Below, piece after piece: positions 1-9,720 of a DNA stretch of 64,000 nucleotides. Where the stretch lies: assembly GCA_025769875.1 (NCBI GenBank), contig JAGFNK010000029.1:177866-241865 (forward strand). The letters run 5' to 3'. The stretch is from Russula earlei. Its lineage: Eukaryota > Basidiomycota > Agaricomycetes > Russulales > Russulaceae. Under the pieces are notes generated by a model. That model did no database searches. It worked only from the letters and a program-made list of their open reading frames with translations, and had not been told where the DNA came from. The position numbers and the translations under genes are program-made. The stretch's first letter is position 1. Each line of letters opens with the position of its first letter.

Positions 1-297
1 TAGCACAAGCAAGTTGTGATTGAGAGAGGATACAGGGCAAGGGATGCAACAGGAAATGGGACAAAGCTAAGCTTGGGGCATTCCCCAGCTTTTACAGGCC
101 CTTAAATACTGTATCTAGTGAGGCTGTATAGTACCATATGTGGAACAATAGATAGAAACTAACCAGTAGCAAAAAACAGATCAGACAGTAGGTGAAACAC
201 CAAAGATGAAACAACAAGGGGTCAATCAAGATCAAGGGATGAAACGGTAACTGAGGCTGAGTGAAGAAGGCAGATTACAACAACACTCCAAATCAGT
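1..297. other. Unassigned left edge
   Basis: No open frame, LTR end or tRNA-like structure can be supported here. It lies directly upstream of a gypsy protease fragment and is probably degraded internal sequence of the same element. Confidence 0.3.
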
Positions 298-819
298 ATG
301 ATACAAAGAGAAATCAATTACCCCAAAGTTATTACCAAAAATATTTGCTCCCCATCCATTTCCTGGAAAGTTACCCTTGTGGGGAAAATGAATGGCAAAG
401 AAATTGGTGCAAGAGCCCTACTTGACAGTGGGGCAGAAGGAATGATAATTCATGAACAATTTGCACAAAAATACCACCTTCACCTTTGAGCAATGACCAA
501 ACCCCTTCCAGCACAAAATGTGGATGGAACACAGAATACCAATGGACTAATACATTTTAGCAGCATCCAAAGACTTCAAATTCAAGCACACATGGGTGAT
601 AGTCATGATGAACCAGCAGAATTCCTTGTCACTAACATTGGAGACCACAACATAATCTTAGGAACAGATTGGTTATGACACCATAACCCAGATATCAATT
701 GGGCAAATGATACAATCACACTGAAGAACTGCCCCTGAAACTGCCTTACCACACACCCAAGCATAACCATTGCATCTGCATCCGGAATGCAGGATTACCA
801 AATACAAGCACTTACTTTC
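298..819 (+). pseudogene. Gypsy-A-type aspartic protease fragment
   Basis: Two consecutive frames match the protease part of Gypsy-A at about 15,800-16,230. The aspartic protease active-site motif LLDSGAEG is visible near 421-441, followed by PLPAQNVDGT and ILGTDWL. Retroelement proteases of this type cut the Gag-Pol polyprotein. The reading frame is stopped by TGA at 487-489 and again at 676-678, right after ILGTDWL. The same TGA occurs at the same codon in Gypsy-A (16,178-16,180), so that stop is shared by two copies. The fragment ends where LTR-C begins at 820. No gag or RT remains, so this is a relic. Confidence 0.8.
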
Positions 820-1594
820 TGTTATGAACCAAGGCCAGGCCCTGGCCGAAGATTGTCCCATTTCACTCAAGAAAGACCTCTCACTCTGCATTGCCAACTC
901 CTTTCCATTTTCTGGGCTACCCCTCCTGCGGTACAAGATATCGCTATTGCAAAGGCACTATAACTTGACCAGGCACCCATTTCCTAATTGGGTAATCATC
1001 GCGTGGCAGCCACATGGTCACCCAGCCACCAAGAACCTGAAACAGTGGCACAAACTCTTAGAAACTGTTGCATAACTCATCTGACGTCATCAAGGCTCCA
1101 ATGACATCATAGCTGACTGAGCAACTCCACAGTGACCTCATAGGCTCACTAAGCGCTCAGTAAGCCTGAAACTTGACACAAGTGAGTTTATGCCTCTGTA
1201 GTCCTATTGGATGGTACCAAAGGGTCTAGAATAGTTCCAGTTCTTTGTAATCGACCCTGTACACTGTATATAAGCCCCAATGAAGCATGGCAGTCGTCAG
1301 ACTGTCCATTTGTGATACTCTCATCTTCCTGGGTACTCCCCCGCGACCGCTCAGTCTAAAGATTCCCCTCACCTCCAAGGTACTCTTTAACAACCGCCTT
1401 GTTTAAAGCCCCCTCGCTACACTGGCCTCCAGCCTTTGCCTCTGTCTCTTGCAACACCTACCAGTCCCCATCTGGTACCTCCTCATTGTTTGGCTTGTCC
1501 TCTTGTTCAACACCACCTTCACCGCGTACCATCTGTTCTGACCCTTGCTCACCTGCTCCTGAGTCCTTAGTGATCAGCAGTACATGTCTTGACA
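820..1594 (+). repeat. LTR-C copy with internal deletion
   Basis: Begins TGTTATGAACCAAGG and ends GTCTTGACA, like the full 829-bp copies at 19,670 and 57,277. It lacks about 54 bp between CACTAAGCGC and CAGTAAGCC. It has a TATA box (TGTATATAAGC, about 1267) and the R-type motif CAGACTGTCCATTTGT downstream. An intact CRE-like palindrome TGACGTCA is at 1082-1089. The flanks (CTTTC / TCTTT) do not match, so the copy is rearranged or was one end of a lost element. Confidence 0.85.
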
Positions 1595-1976
1595 TCTTTC
1601 ACATAGAGTAGTGACTTAGTTTTGAGAGAATGAGAATTGTGTGAATTCTTTTAGAAAGTAAGTACCTATACTATGAGATCCCTATGCATAGTACTCACAG
1701 CCAATCCCAATGGCATACACTTCCTAGGTACATGAATAAACACTATTCCTGCTGTAGCCCTGCAGGACTTGAACCTCCTACAGTCCACTAAGGGACTTGA
1801 ACCCTAAGTACCTTTGCCCTTTCCCAAGTTGGTAGTACAGCCATACCAGTTGGTAAGTAATCAATGATCGATCACTAAGGTGCATCGGTCAGTGAATCAG
1901 TAAGCAATCAGTAAGAAGAAATGAGTAAGCAGGCATAGGTAAGCAAACAGACAGGGATGCAAATTGAATCCTAACA
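1595..1976 (-). repeat. LTR-E fragment, reverse orientation
   Basis: Reverse complement of the 3' two thirds of the repeat at 55,731-56,270. Shared stretches include the GAGAATGAGAATT segment and the terminal AATCCTAACA (reverse of TGTTAGGATT). It is truncated where it meets LTR-C. Confidence 0.7.
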
Positions 1977-2318
1977 ACTGTCTTATAGTTTGTTCTAAGG
2001 TTATTAGAGTTACCTAATAACATGTTCTAGGGCCTATAGTATCTTCATTAGCATCCAATGTAGGGCACTTGAGGTCATTCTAGAGGGCCTTTAGGGAGCC
2101 TTTAATATTGTCTTTATTGCTAGAAGGGTTACTACTAAGTAGGGCTTGCTGTATGTCAATTGTGCCTAGAATCAATCACACAACAATGCATGCACAATAT
2201 TGTGGACACCTCTATGCACCCCTTTTGCTCATGTGAACAGGGTGGCATCATAGAGGCTGGGTTTCCTCTAATAAGGAAGGGTCCTTCAAGGGCCCTCTCT
2301 GGGAAATGGTTCATGACA
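1977..2318 (-). repeat. LTR-A fragment, reverse orientation
   Basis: Reverse complement of the first about 340 bp of LTR-A, ending GGTTCATGACA (reverse of TGTCATGAACC). It includes the AAGGGTCCTTCAAGGGCCC block also seen at 24,150 and 57,030. It is truncated on the left by LTR-E. Confidence 0.75.
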
Positions 2319-4095
2319 CTCTTAAAACTCATTGCATAACTCATATGATGTCATCTAGTCATGGCTGACTGAGCAGCTCCACACTGACATCATCTACTCA
2401 CCAAGCACTCCACAGTGACATCATTATGGTGTCATTGCTCCACAATGATCAGTAATATGCTCAGTCAGCCCTAAATCTGACACAAGCAAGTTTATGCCTC
2501 CACAACCCTATTGGATGGTACCAAAGAGTCTAGAATTAGGGATGTGCCCAGCCCGGCCTCAGGCCGTGAGCCGGGCCAAGCCAGGCCGAAATAGGCTGGG
2601 CCGAGCTGGGCCAAAGTGACGGCTTCGTGACAGCTTTGGCCTGGCCTGTGATTTGAAAAGCCAAAGCCGGGCTGTCAAGCCCCGGCTTTGACCATTTGGG
2701 GTAATCATCAAACTTAAAATTTATGAACTTTGCATGGACATGGACACCATGTTCCCTGTCGTTTTTCATCAGTCGTATCTGTGCTTCCCTCTCAACCTTC
2801 CTTTTTGCTTGAGTCAAGTACATGTACAATGTAAGCCTTGGTGGCCTATATGTCAATGTGCAATGCTCAGTTGCTCAGTTGCATTGGTTGCTCATAATCC
2901 CTTTCCTCGGTCTTAGATCGCTTCGTCCCGCAGCGTACCATGTTGTACACTGGACTTCACTCATTCCACATGTATAATCCATGCTCTTACCATGCCTCAT
3001 CATGCTTTCCAGAACATAACGACTCCATAATATATTTGATATTTAAATACAAAAGTACTATTCTAAAGTCCTCCTACTGCGAATCTGTGAGCGCGAGGCA
3101 ATGCAGGCGATGATGTCAGGGGCGAGACGTTATGGGCAGCGAGCCCTCGAATATGGTGGCAATGACAATGGGCGAGGCGCTGTGGGCAGCGAGCCCTCGG
3201 GTAAGAGGATGGTGACTGATGACGAACGCGTCATACTGAGTCTGTGCGTAGACGTGTGGCGGACGCGAAGACGATGCTTGAGGGATGGTCTTGGGAGGGC
3301 GCGATGCGCAGCTGGACGGTGATGGTGTCGTGCCGTAGGTCGAAGTGTGGGGAGGAGCCGTGCTCCGACTTGAAGACCGAAGGGATGAAGGTGTTGAGTG
3401 CCAAGGCGAGTGACGTCTGACGTCGACAGTGATCGAATTGAGCCATTGTCGTAGTCTGCTGACATGGAGTGGGCAACGCTGGTGGGGATGACGTCGAGAG
3501 TGGGAACTGCAAGGAAAGGTGAGTGAGGTGAAAGGAATGACGATAGTTGGAAGGAGGGATGTGAGTGGGATGAAAGACGAAGAGAAAGTTAACACGTGGC
3601 GCGCAAGGGGCCTGGTACAAGTCATGTGGCCAGCGGGTTCAAATACAGAAAATATTACAGTACAAAAGCCGTGGCCTAGGCCAGGCCAAGCTGGAGCCAA
3701 GCTGGGGTTGACGGCTTTGGCCCGGCCTGGGGTTTTAGAAAGCCAAAGCTGCCTTGGGCCGAGCCAAAGCTGGGGCTTTCAGGCCAAGCCGGGCCGTAAA
3801 AACCCTATCTAGAATAGTCCCTATAGTTTGTAATCAACCCTGTACACAGTATATAAGCCCCAATGTAGCATGGCAGTTGTCAGACTGTCCATTTGTGATA
3901 CTCTCTTTCCAAAGTACTCCTCAGTGACTGCTTTGTTTAAAGTCCCTTGCTCTCCAAGGTACTCCTTTATGACTGCCTTGTCTCAAGCCTTTAACACTAG
4001 CCTCCAGCCTTTGTCTCTGCCTCCTGCAACATGTACCAGTCCCCATCTGGTACCTTCTTGTTGTTTGGTTCATCCTCTTGTTCAACATGTTATAT
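2319..4095 (+). repeat. LTR-C copy (left part), interrupted by hAT-type element
   Basis: Matches LTR-C from its CTCTTAAAAC segment to GTTCAACATGTTATAT. It is split by the hAT-type element at 2537-3807 and continues at 28137-28210 on the far side of Gypsy-B. Aligned with the intact copy at 57,990-58,060, the join across Gypsy-B restores LTR-C with no length change once one TATAT copy is removed. TATA (CAGTATATAAGC) and the R motif lie at about 3848-3895. Confidence 0.85.
2537..3807. mobile_element. Non-autonomous hAT-type element (1271 bp)
   Basis: Flanked by perfect 8-bp TSDs TCTAGAAT (2529-2536 and 3808-3815), the duplication length of hAT transposons. Ends read TAGGGATGTGCCC... and ...AAACCCTA, giving short inverted ends TAGGG. 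Subterminal regions are dense in GGCC/GGGCC words on both sides, typical of hAT transposase binding regions. Overlapping small frames inside show no transposase motif, so it would need a transposase in trans. Part of its interior (about 2980-3640) resembles 62,700-63,270. Confidence 0.8.
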
Positions 4096-4594
4096 TGTCA
4101 CCGACTAGGGGTGGTATTGCTGACAAATTGTTTCACGTGTGAGATATGCGCACTGAGTCGAGCGAGAGCAATTAGTTCTCACAAGTTTCGGGGATCTTGG
4201 AGACAACACAGTGAAGGCTAGTGTGTTCCGCGGAGAGGAAATATAACTGGATGTGTCTTCACGTCTGAAGACTTAGAGAATGGAGAAGATTTCTGAGTCA
4301 ATTGCTTGATTCCCTGCAAGCCTACAGTCCCGAAGCTAGAATCCAGTGATATTTCACAAGAGAACAAGCTTAGGGCTTGTTCTCTTCTACAGACAGGTTT
4401 ATATAGACAATGTATCCTATATCAAATGGTGGACACAAGGTAACAGTGAGGCAATCGAGACTAGAACACAGTTGGAAAGTAGTGGTACATGCGAGGTCAA
4501 GTGAGTCATGAAAACACGCGGGAATTGTCAGGTCTGTCCGGGTAGGACTTGTCCGGTTGCCTGGTCCTGGTCCGAGGAACTGATACTTGTGACA
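4096..4594 (-). repeat. Gypsy-B 3' LTR (LTR-B)
   Basis: Plus-strand ends TGTCACCGACTAGG and ACTTGTGACA. It differs from the other LTR-B copy at many sites, mostly transitions, so the insertion is old. On the minus strand it is preceded by the purine-rich AAGGGGGTGA, a good polypurine tract. Confidence 0.9.
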
Positions 4595-4599
4595 TCACC

Positions 4600-4913
4600 C
4601 CCTTGTTAACGTCTAAGCAGTATAAGGGAGGATGGTTGATTGACAGCGATGAGTGTGGAAGTGGAGTTGGTCGCGAGGGACTTGACATATTTTGTCAGTC
4701 TTGCATCGTTGGTGTGGGTTTCTGCAACGGTCAGCTATGTGTCCGTGACGATTGCAAAGGACACAAATGGCGATCTTGGGGCATTCGAACATGTCATGCC
4801 CTCCATCGTGACACCAGGCACATTTGTCTGAGAGTTGGGGAAGGAATTGGTACCACGGGTCTAACAAGGCCTCTTTGGCGTCTTTGTGCTCCTGGTCAGT
4901 AAGTTGGGGCATG
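4600..4913 (-). pseudogene. Gypsy-B extra 3' ORF, C-terminal part with paired Cys/His knuckles
   Basis: A 99-residue minus frame (4613-4912) reads into the 3' LTR. It holds two closely spaced zinc-knuckle-like modules, CAWCHDGGHDMFEC and CVLCNRHGHIADRC. It is the continuation of the minus frame at 20592-20999, from which it was separated by Gypsy-A inserting at GTTCC (4914-4918). The frames across the junction differ by one nucleotide, so a small indel is also present. Such paired knuckles usually bind nucleic acid. This module lies after the integrase/chromodomain, outside the normal gag position. Confidence 0.65.
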
Positions 4914-4918
4914 GTTCC

Positions 4919-5729
4919 TGTCGTGAACCATTCTCCGGAGAGGGCCCTTGAAGGACCCTTCTAGCAACAAAGGACAGTATTAGGGCCTTCCTAAGGACCC
5001 TTTGGAACGACTCTAGGAGCTCTACAATAGGCACTAACCTAGTATCAAAGGCCCTACAATGCGTTATTAGACCAACTCTAATAACTATAGAATGAACTAT
5101 AAAGGCAATACTAAGGACCTTAATAGAAGTATTAGGGTCGACTCTAAGGACCCTAATAGAACTATATAAGGGCCTTATAAGATAGCACTATTCCCTAACC
5201 AAACTACAAGTCCTCAAATGACCAGCCCTAAACTAACTAAACAGAAAATGAATCAGGTGCTTGCATGTGCACTAAAGCAGTGAACACGTGGACAATGAAA
5301 GCTCTTACTCATCAAGAGAAGCCTTCTTACTCAGCAGCTTACTGAGCATGACTGAGCATGCTCAGTAAGTGCACTCCGACTTCTTACTCATCACTCTATT
5401 GTGCTTGATAACAAGGTTATGACTTGTTCCCTATTTAGCAGTTCTCTTGTAGTATATAAGCGCTCAATAAAGTAGCGGACAGTCCTCAGACTGTCCATTT
5501 GTTTACGGCACTCTCCATCCCTGGGATACTCCTTTAAGGACCGTCCCCTTGTGACTATCCTGGCCTCTCCTCTGCATGACTGCTCAACTCTCACAGTAAC
5601 AATACCTCTCTGGTATCTGTTACTACTCTGGACTCTACTTCTTGCCCACGCCATCTTGGACATTTATTGACTTGTCTTTGAGCTTATCCCTCGCTCTTGA
5701 ACTGGATAGTTCAACAGTGAGTCTTGACA
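4919..5729 (+). repeat. Gypsy-A 5' LTR (LTR-A, 811 bp)
   Basis: Begins TGTCGTGAACCATTCTCC and ends GAGTCTTGACA. It is shorter than the 960-bp solo copy at 24132 because the stretch between two CCCTTC direct repeats is missing. The TATA box TATATAA is at 5453-5459. A GGACAGTCCTCAGACTGTCC hairpin (5477-5496) lies at the expected RNA start. The palindromic TGAGCATGCTCA occurs in U3 (about 5357-5368). Confidence 0.92.
5453..5459 (+). promoter_or_regulatory. TATA box of Gypsy-A LTR
   Basis: TATATAA, about 30-35 nt before the AGACTGTCCA motif that pairs with the primer-binding site, so the predicted RNA start coincides with the self-primer. Confidence 0.6.
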
Positions 5730-5731
5730 TC

Positions 5732-5741
5732 TGGACAGTCT
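5732..5741 (+). promoter_or_regulatory. Self-priming primer-binding site, Gypsy-A
   Basis: TGGACAGTCT begins 3 nt after the LTR end. It is the exact reverse complement of AGACTGTCCA at 5488-5497 in the same LTR. The latter sits about 35 nt downstream of the TATA box, where the transcript should begin. I see no convincing tRNA 3'-end complement at this position. The layout matches Tf1-type elements, in which the mRNA 5' end folds back to prime reverse transcription. Confidence 0.75.
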
Positions 5742-7936
5742 CTCTCAACCCGTGCTGACCAGTCAACTCATCAAGTGTCTGACAATATCCCGACCACTGG
5801 TTCTCCGGAGCCTCGCACTCCCGACATCCAACTACTTTCCCTTCCCCAATCTCTCCCACTGGTTCCAACTCTATCTCCGCCACCTGGACTTCCCCCCATT
5901 GCAGTTCATCCCCTTCCAGGGACTTACATAGAGGACAACCCTCTCAACGATCAAGAAAACATTCCCCTGGTCCCACCAGGTTTCTTTAATCCTCCGGACT
6001 GTGCGGAGTACGCCTTCCACCCCCACCAGTTTCAAGTTTATTCGCATCCGACACAACGAAGTAGAACACTGGCGCCCTTTGGAAGAAGCAGCGCGACGCG
6101 ACACCCTTTCCACCATCCCTACTATAGGTCACTTGCTCCAGCGACCATCCACCGACATCTTTGTCTCCCCATTCCGGGCCAAAATCACCCACACTTTTGC
6201 AGTACTGCCTACCAACCGCGACCTCATCAAACAGTTTAACTTGGCAAGCTTTGAGGTGTGTAGTTCAGTAGGGATACACCCTCCGGACATTGACTTCCCC
6301 TTCAGTCGCCTCCACTACTTGTTTAACTCATCCATATATCATCATCTGGAGACACTGCCTACCATTTATCGATTCGCGTACCAAGGGTCTTTTATCCTTA
6401 CTTCCATCCACAACTTCCTTGACGGCAGAGTCTATTATTCATATGCTTACCTAAAGATAGCCGAGGGAGAATATATATCATTCGAGAACAGCTTCTCGAA
6501 ACTCCTTAGACAACCTCCGTGTCTACCCTGCCTTGTCTCGCTTTTGTTTCCTTCCCCGTCTCCCTCTAAACCCTCTGCTTACTTTGGACCCTCTTCGCCC
6601 AAGTGTTGTCAACATTGCTACCTAGTGCATAGTTCTTGAAAAGTAAGAACTACCCTTGTAACACTAGACTAAAAGAAATCAAAGCTTCGTCTGTAGTGCC
6701 TCCGAGATTCACAGTTTCCCCCAACCCTCGGAGCACTGACTCTGAGTACGACTCAGAAGACGACGCAATCCTCCATCAGCACAAGCTCATCGCTAACCAC
6801 CTTCCCATCCTTCGGGACATTTACTTTCCCCCAGGTCTCCATCGTCAACATCTACGACCGACAACAAATTGAGATCTGGTCTCACAATGCCTACGTCCTC
6901 CAAGACTTGGTAGGCCTCCTTCCATTTGGACAAGTCCTCAATCAGATCCAATATGACTTATTCGTTGACACTCTTAATCACCTCGTCGAACCCACTCACC
7001 GCCAACTCTTGTTTTGGTATCTCTCCAACTCTAGAAACTTCGACAGAGAGCCAACTGGTATCCTCACCCTCACAGACAGCGACGAAAAGCTGTGGACTGA
7101 AGTTATCCTGCCCCAGCATTATGCTCTTGTCCAAGAACTATTGGAGGGTCAAGCCTCATACTATCTATCCCTCTTCACCCTCACGCACGAGCACATCTCG
7201 GTGCAGTATAATTACCTCCGCCTTAACAGATCCACACAAGGAGGACCTGCAACCCTCCAATTGGCTTACGTAGAAGGCAGAAGATACATTTACAACTGGA
7301 GAGAAGCTACCTGGACCCACGGCATCATCGATGCCCCCCAGAACCTCGTGGATCCTGCGGGGCTTTATTCTCCACCGCCAGCAGTTTACATGGGTCCCCC
7401 AGTCCCTGAAGAACTCTCCACCATCAGCCAACCTCTCACCCCTGTAGTGAGACGAACCCCAACCAGCAGCATCCGCACTCATTAGTCCCCTACACCAACT
7501 CGCCCCGGCGCCTGTCTCTGCCTTAGAGAGGTGTGCAATTGTGGCTTCCGACCCGACACGCCCCCCACGCCACCAGGAATAACCCTGTGGACCCTGGGAG
7601 ATAGACACCTCCCACACCAACCACTCTGGCACCCTCTCACAGATGAAGAGGCCGCCGCTCTGCTTCTGCAGTTTCAAGCTCCCGAGTAGACCGCCCACTA
7701 CCATTGACTCCACCTGTTATCCCAGTCCCACTTCCTCATACTCACGGTCAATTAACTCCTTTTGCTACTCTGTTAGTAGAACATTCAAGTAGTAACGAGT
7801 CCCCCCCAGGATCCATAGTTGGTTTACGGTGCTACTTTCCAGAATTAGCATACTTAGGATCAGTCCTACCCCATAGAACGCGTAGGGAGTTACTAGACTT
7901 CAAAAATCATTGCAAGGAATTGTGGCATGCGCGGAC
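5742..7936 (+). pseudogene. Gypsy-A leader ORF region, part 1 (upstream of gag)
   Basis: A run of plus frames (5724-6239, 6001-6639, 6636-6872, 6907-7485, 7704-7936) looks like one long protein broken by several frameshifts. The start is proline-rich. No zinc knuckle, protease or polymerase motif is present. The frame near 7700-7936 is cut by Copia-1 at CGGAC and resumes at 13369 in phase. I do not recognise the protein. It is either an unusually long Gag N-terminus or a separate accessory ORF. Base composition and uninterrupted blocks show it was once translated. Confidence 0.6.
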
Positions 7937-8460
7937 TGTTGTGATTCCCGACCGCAGGTGAGCTTGATCGCGAGCACACGAAGCTGATGAGGGATCCCCT
8001 CACTCGGGATATATACCCAGGACTGTTCTTAGCATCTCCAAGTAGAACTAGTTATTTACACTCAGTTCATACCTAGTCTAGTCAATTGACGTAGACGCTG
8101 ATTGGGTCGACTGACGTTCCGTCATTTGGATACCATTCGCTTACCTCCTGCCTACTTAAATGAGTAGATAGTTTACCCTTGCTCCTCAGTGATCGCTCAC
8201 ACGTGCGAGTCACTGAGGTGTGTTCCCACTTACTTATCGTTCCTTTCGTTCCATAAAGCTCATACTTGAATAGTACAGTCGTTACATTATTCAGGTAAAT
8301 ATATATCCATAGTGATTGCTCACGCGCGCGAGTCACTGAGTACAGTTATTACATTATTCAGCGATTCCCACGTGTGCGAACGTGCAGGTCCTCTTCGATG
8401 CTGCATACACCCATGCATAACAACCCTTCCATACCCCAAATAAACTGTTTACTTTCTACA
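7937..8460 (+). repeat. Copia-1 5' LTR (524 bp)
   Basis: TGTTGTGATTCCCGACC...TTTCTACA, matching both Copia-2 LTRs. It has a TATA-like TATATAC and two copies of a CTCAGTGATCGCTCAC...GTCACTGAG hairpin. Confidence 0.92.
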
Positions 8461-8472
8461 GGTTATGGGCCC
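8461..8472 (+). promoter_or_regulatory. Half-tRNA(iMet) primer-binding site containing the gag start codon
   Basis: GGTTATGGGCCC directly follows the LTR. It is complementary to the anticodon stem-loop (CAU anticodon) of eukaryotic initiator tRNA-Met, the site used by Drosophila copia with a cleaved half-tRNA primer. The ATG at 8465 inside it opens the gag frame. Copia-2 has the same sequence at 29903-29914. Confidence 0.8.
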
Positions 8473-9718
8473 TGGACCTCAATCTGCTTCAACATCTTCT
8501 GCCGCCTCCATGGTGCCAACACCCACCCCCGGAACTTTTGATCAGCTGCCAGCAGTTATTCCCCACCTCGAGTTGAATGGATCGAACTGGGCTGTCTTCA
8601 CCATGCAGTTCCGTCAAGCCATGGAAGCCATGGACCGGTGGGGGTACTATGATGGAACAAGCCCGCGACCTGCCCTAGCCAAACCTAAGACCCCGACCAA
8701 GGACGAGGACTTGGCCATGAAGGCTTGGGACCGCAACGACCGTATAGGGCGCTTCCTGCTCTGTCAACGTTTGCCCGACGCAGTTGCAGTACGTTTAGCA
8801 AATCTCCCTACAGCACAGCTGTGTTGGGAGAAGGTCTCTCAGGAGTACCAAGTGAAGAGTGAATATGCACAAAGCGACCGCCTCCAGGTGTTCTTGGACA
8901 GTTGCTGCGCTAAAGGCGTGGATGTCCGAACCTTCCTTCAGGACCTCCGCTTCAAGTGTGAAGAGCTCAATGCATCCGGGGTCACCATTTCTGATGCTGA
9001 ATACCAACGCACCGTCCTCCGCAGTATCCTGGACAAGTTGGCGCGCTTCGCATCGGGACTAATGACAGTGGCCCGACTCACTAACAGCACCAGCAAGGTG
9101 CCCATGGACTCCCTCATGGACTCCATCTATGAGGAGGCAGACAGAATAAAGACCCGCCGCAGGCACAGTCACCAAGGCCAAAGCTCTGGCAAAAAGGACC
9201 AGCAACTGGACGAAGCTCTCGCTGCTCACGGGTCCAACGGCGCCAAGAAGAAGTGTCGCAAAGGGAAATGCCACAATTGTGGAAAGCAGGGACACTGGGC
9301 ACGCGAGTGCTGCTCCCCAAAGAAGGAGGAGAACGCGGCAGCGCAGCCTGCATCCACATCCACCAGCACCCCGGCACCCACTCGATCAGAGAACAGGCCT
9401 GTAGGGTCAGCAAATGCCATCATCGACGAGACAGTCGAAGCAGATGGGTTTTGGCTGGCCGAGGAGGCAGAGGGCAGCGCACACACCTCCGGCGCCGACC
9501 TGGACCCCTCTTTCGGCAGAGCAAACGACACGATGCACGCACGCAACATGGAGGAGATAGCCGCAGCATCAACCAGGCAATCTGCTCAGGGAGGCGGAGT
9601 CTGCGTTGAACTCTACGACTCTGGAGCAATGAAACACATCAGCCCCTACAAGGAGGACTTTACTGAATATCGACTCTTATCACCACAAATCAGGAGCAGT
9701 TCAAAGCAATCAGCATAG
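8465..9718 (+). CDS. Copia-1 Gag and N-terminal protease
   Basis: A 417-residue frame. Residues about 30-230 form a copia-type Gag (UBN2/DUF4219-like, with the LNGSNWAVF motif near the N-terminus). A CCHC knuckle CHNCGKQGHWAREC is at about 268-281. The protease active site reads ELYDSGAMKHI near residue 385, with DSG in place. The frame ends early because about 19 bp present in Copia-2 (about 31122-31140) are missing near 9676, so protease is separated from integrase. The start codon lies in the primer-binding site. Function: capsid formation, RNA packaging and polyprotein cleavage. Non-functional as a Gag-Pol because of the frameshift. Confidence 0.85.
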   Translation: MGPGPQSASTSSAASMVPTPTPGTFDQLPAVIPHLELNGSNWAVFTMQFRQAMEAMDRWGYYDGTSPRPALAKPKTPTKDEDLAMKAWDRNDRIGRFLLCQRLPDAVAVRLANLPTAQLCWEKVSQEYQVKSEYAQSDRLQVFLDSCCAKGVDVRTFLQDLRFKCEELNASGVTISDAEYQRTVLRSILDKLARFASGLMTVARLTNSTSKVPMDSLMDSIYEEADRIKTRRRHSHQGQSSGKKDQQLDEALAAHGSNGAKKKCRKGKCHNCGKQGHWARECCSPKKEENAAAQPASTSTSTPAPTRSENRPVGSANAIIDETVEADGFWLAEEAEGSAHTSGADLDPSFGRANDTMHARNMEEIAAASTRQSAQGGGVCVELYDSGAMKHISPYKEDFTEYRLLSPQIRSSSKQSA

Positions 9719-9720
9719 GA

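Noticed and set aside
820..1594. LTR-C at 820 as a clean solo LTR
   Set aside because: Flanking 5-mers do not match and the flanks belong to different repeats, so it is a rearranged copy.
3116..3700. Three overlapping minus frames of 111-194 residues
   Set aside because: They are inside the hAT-type element, overlap each other in different frames, are Ser/His/Pro-rich and show no transposase motif.
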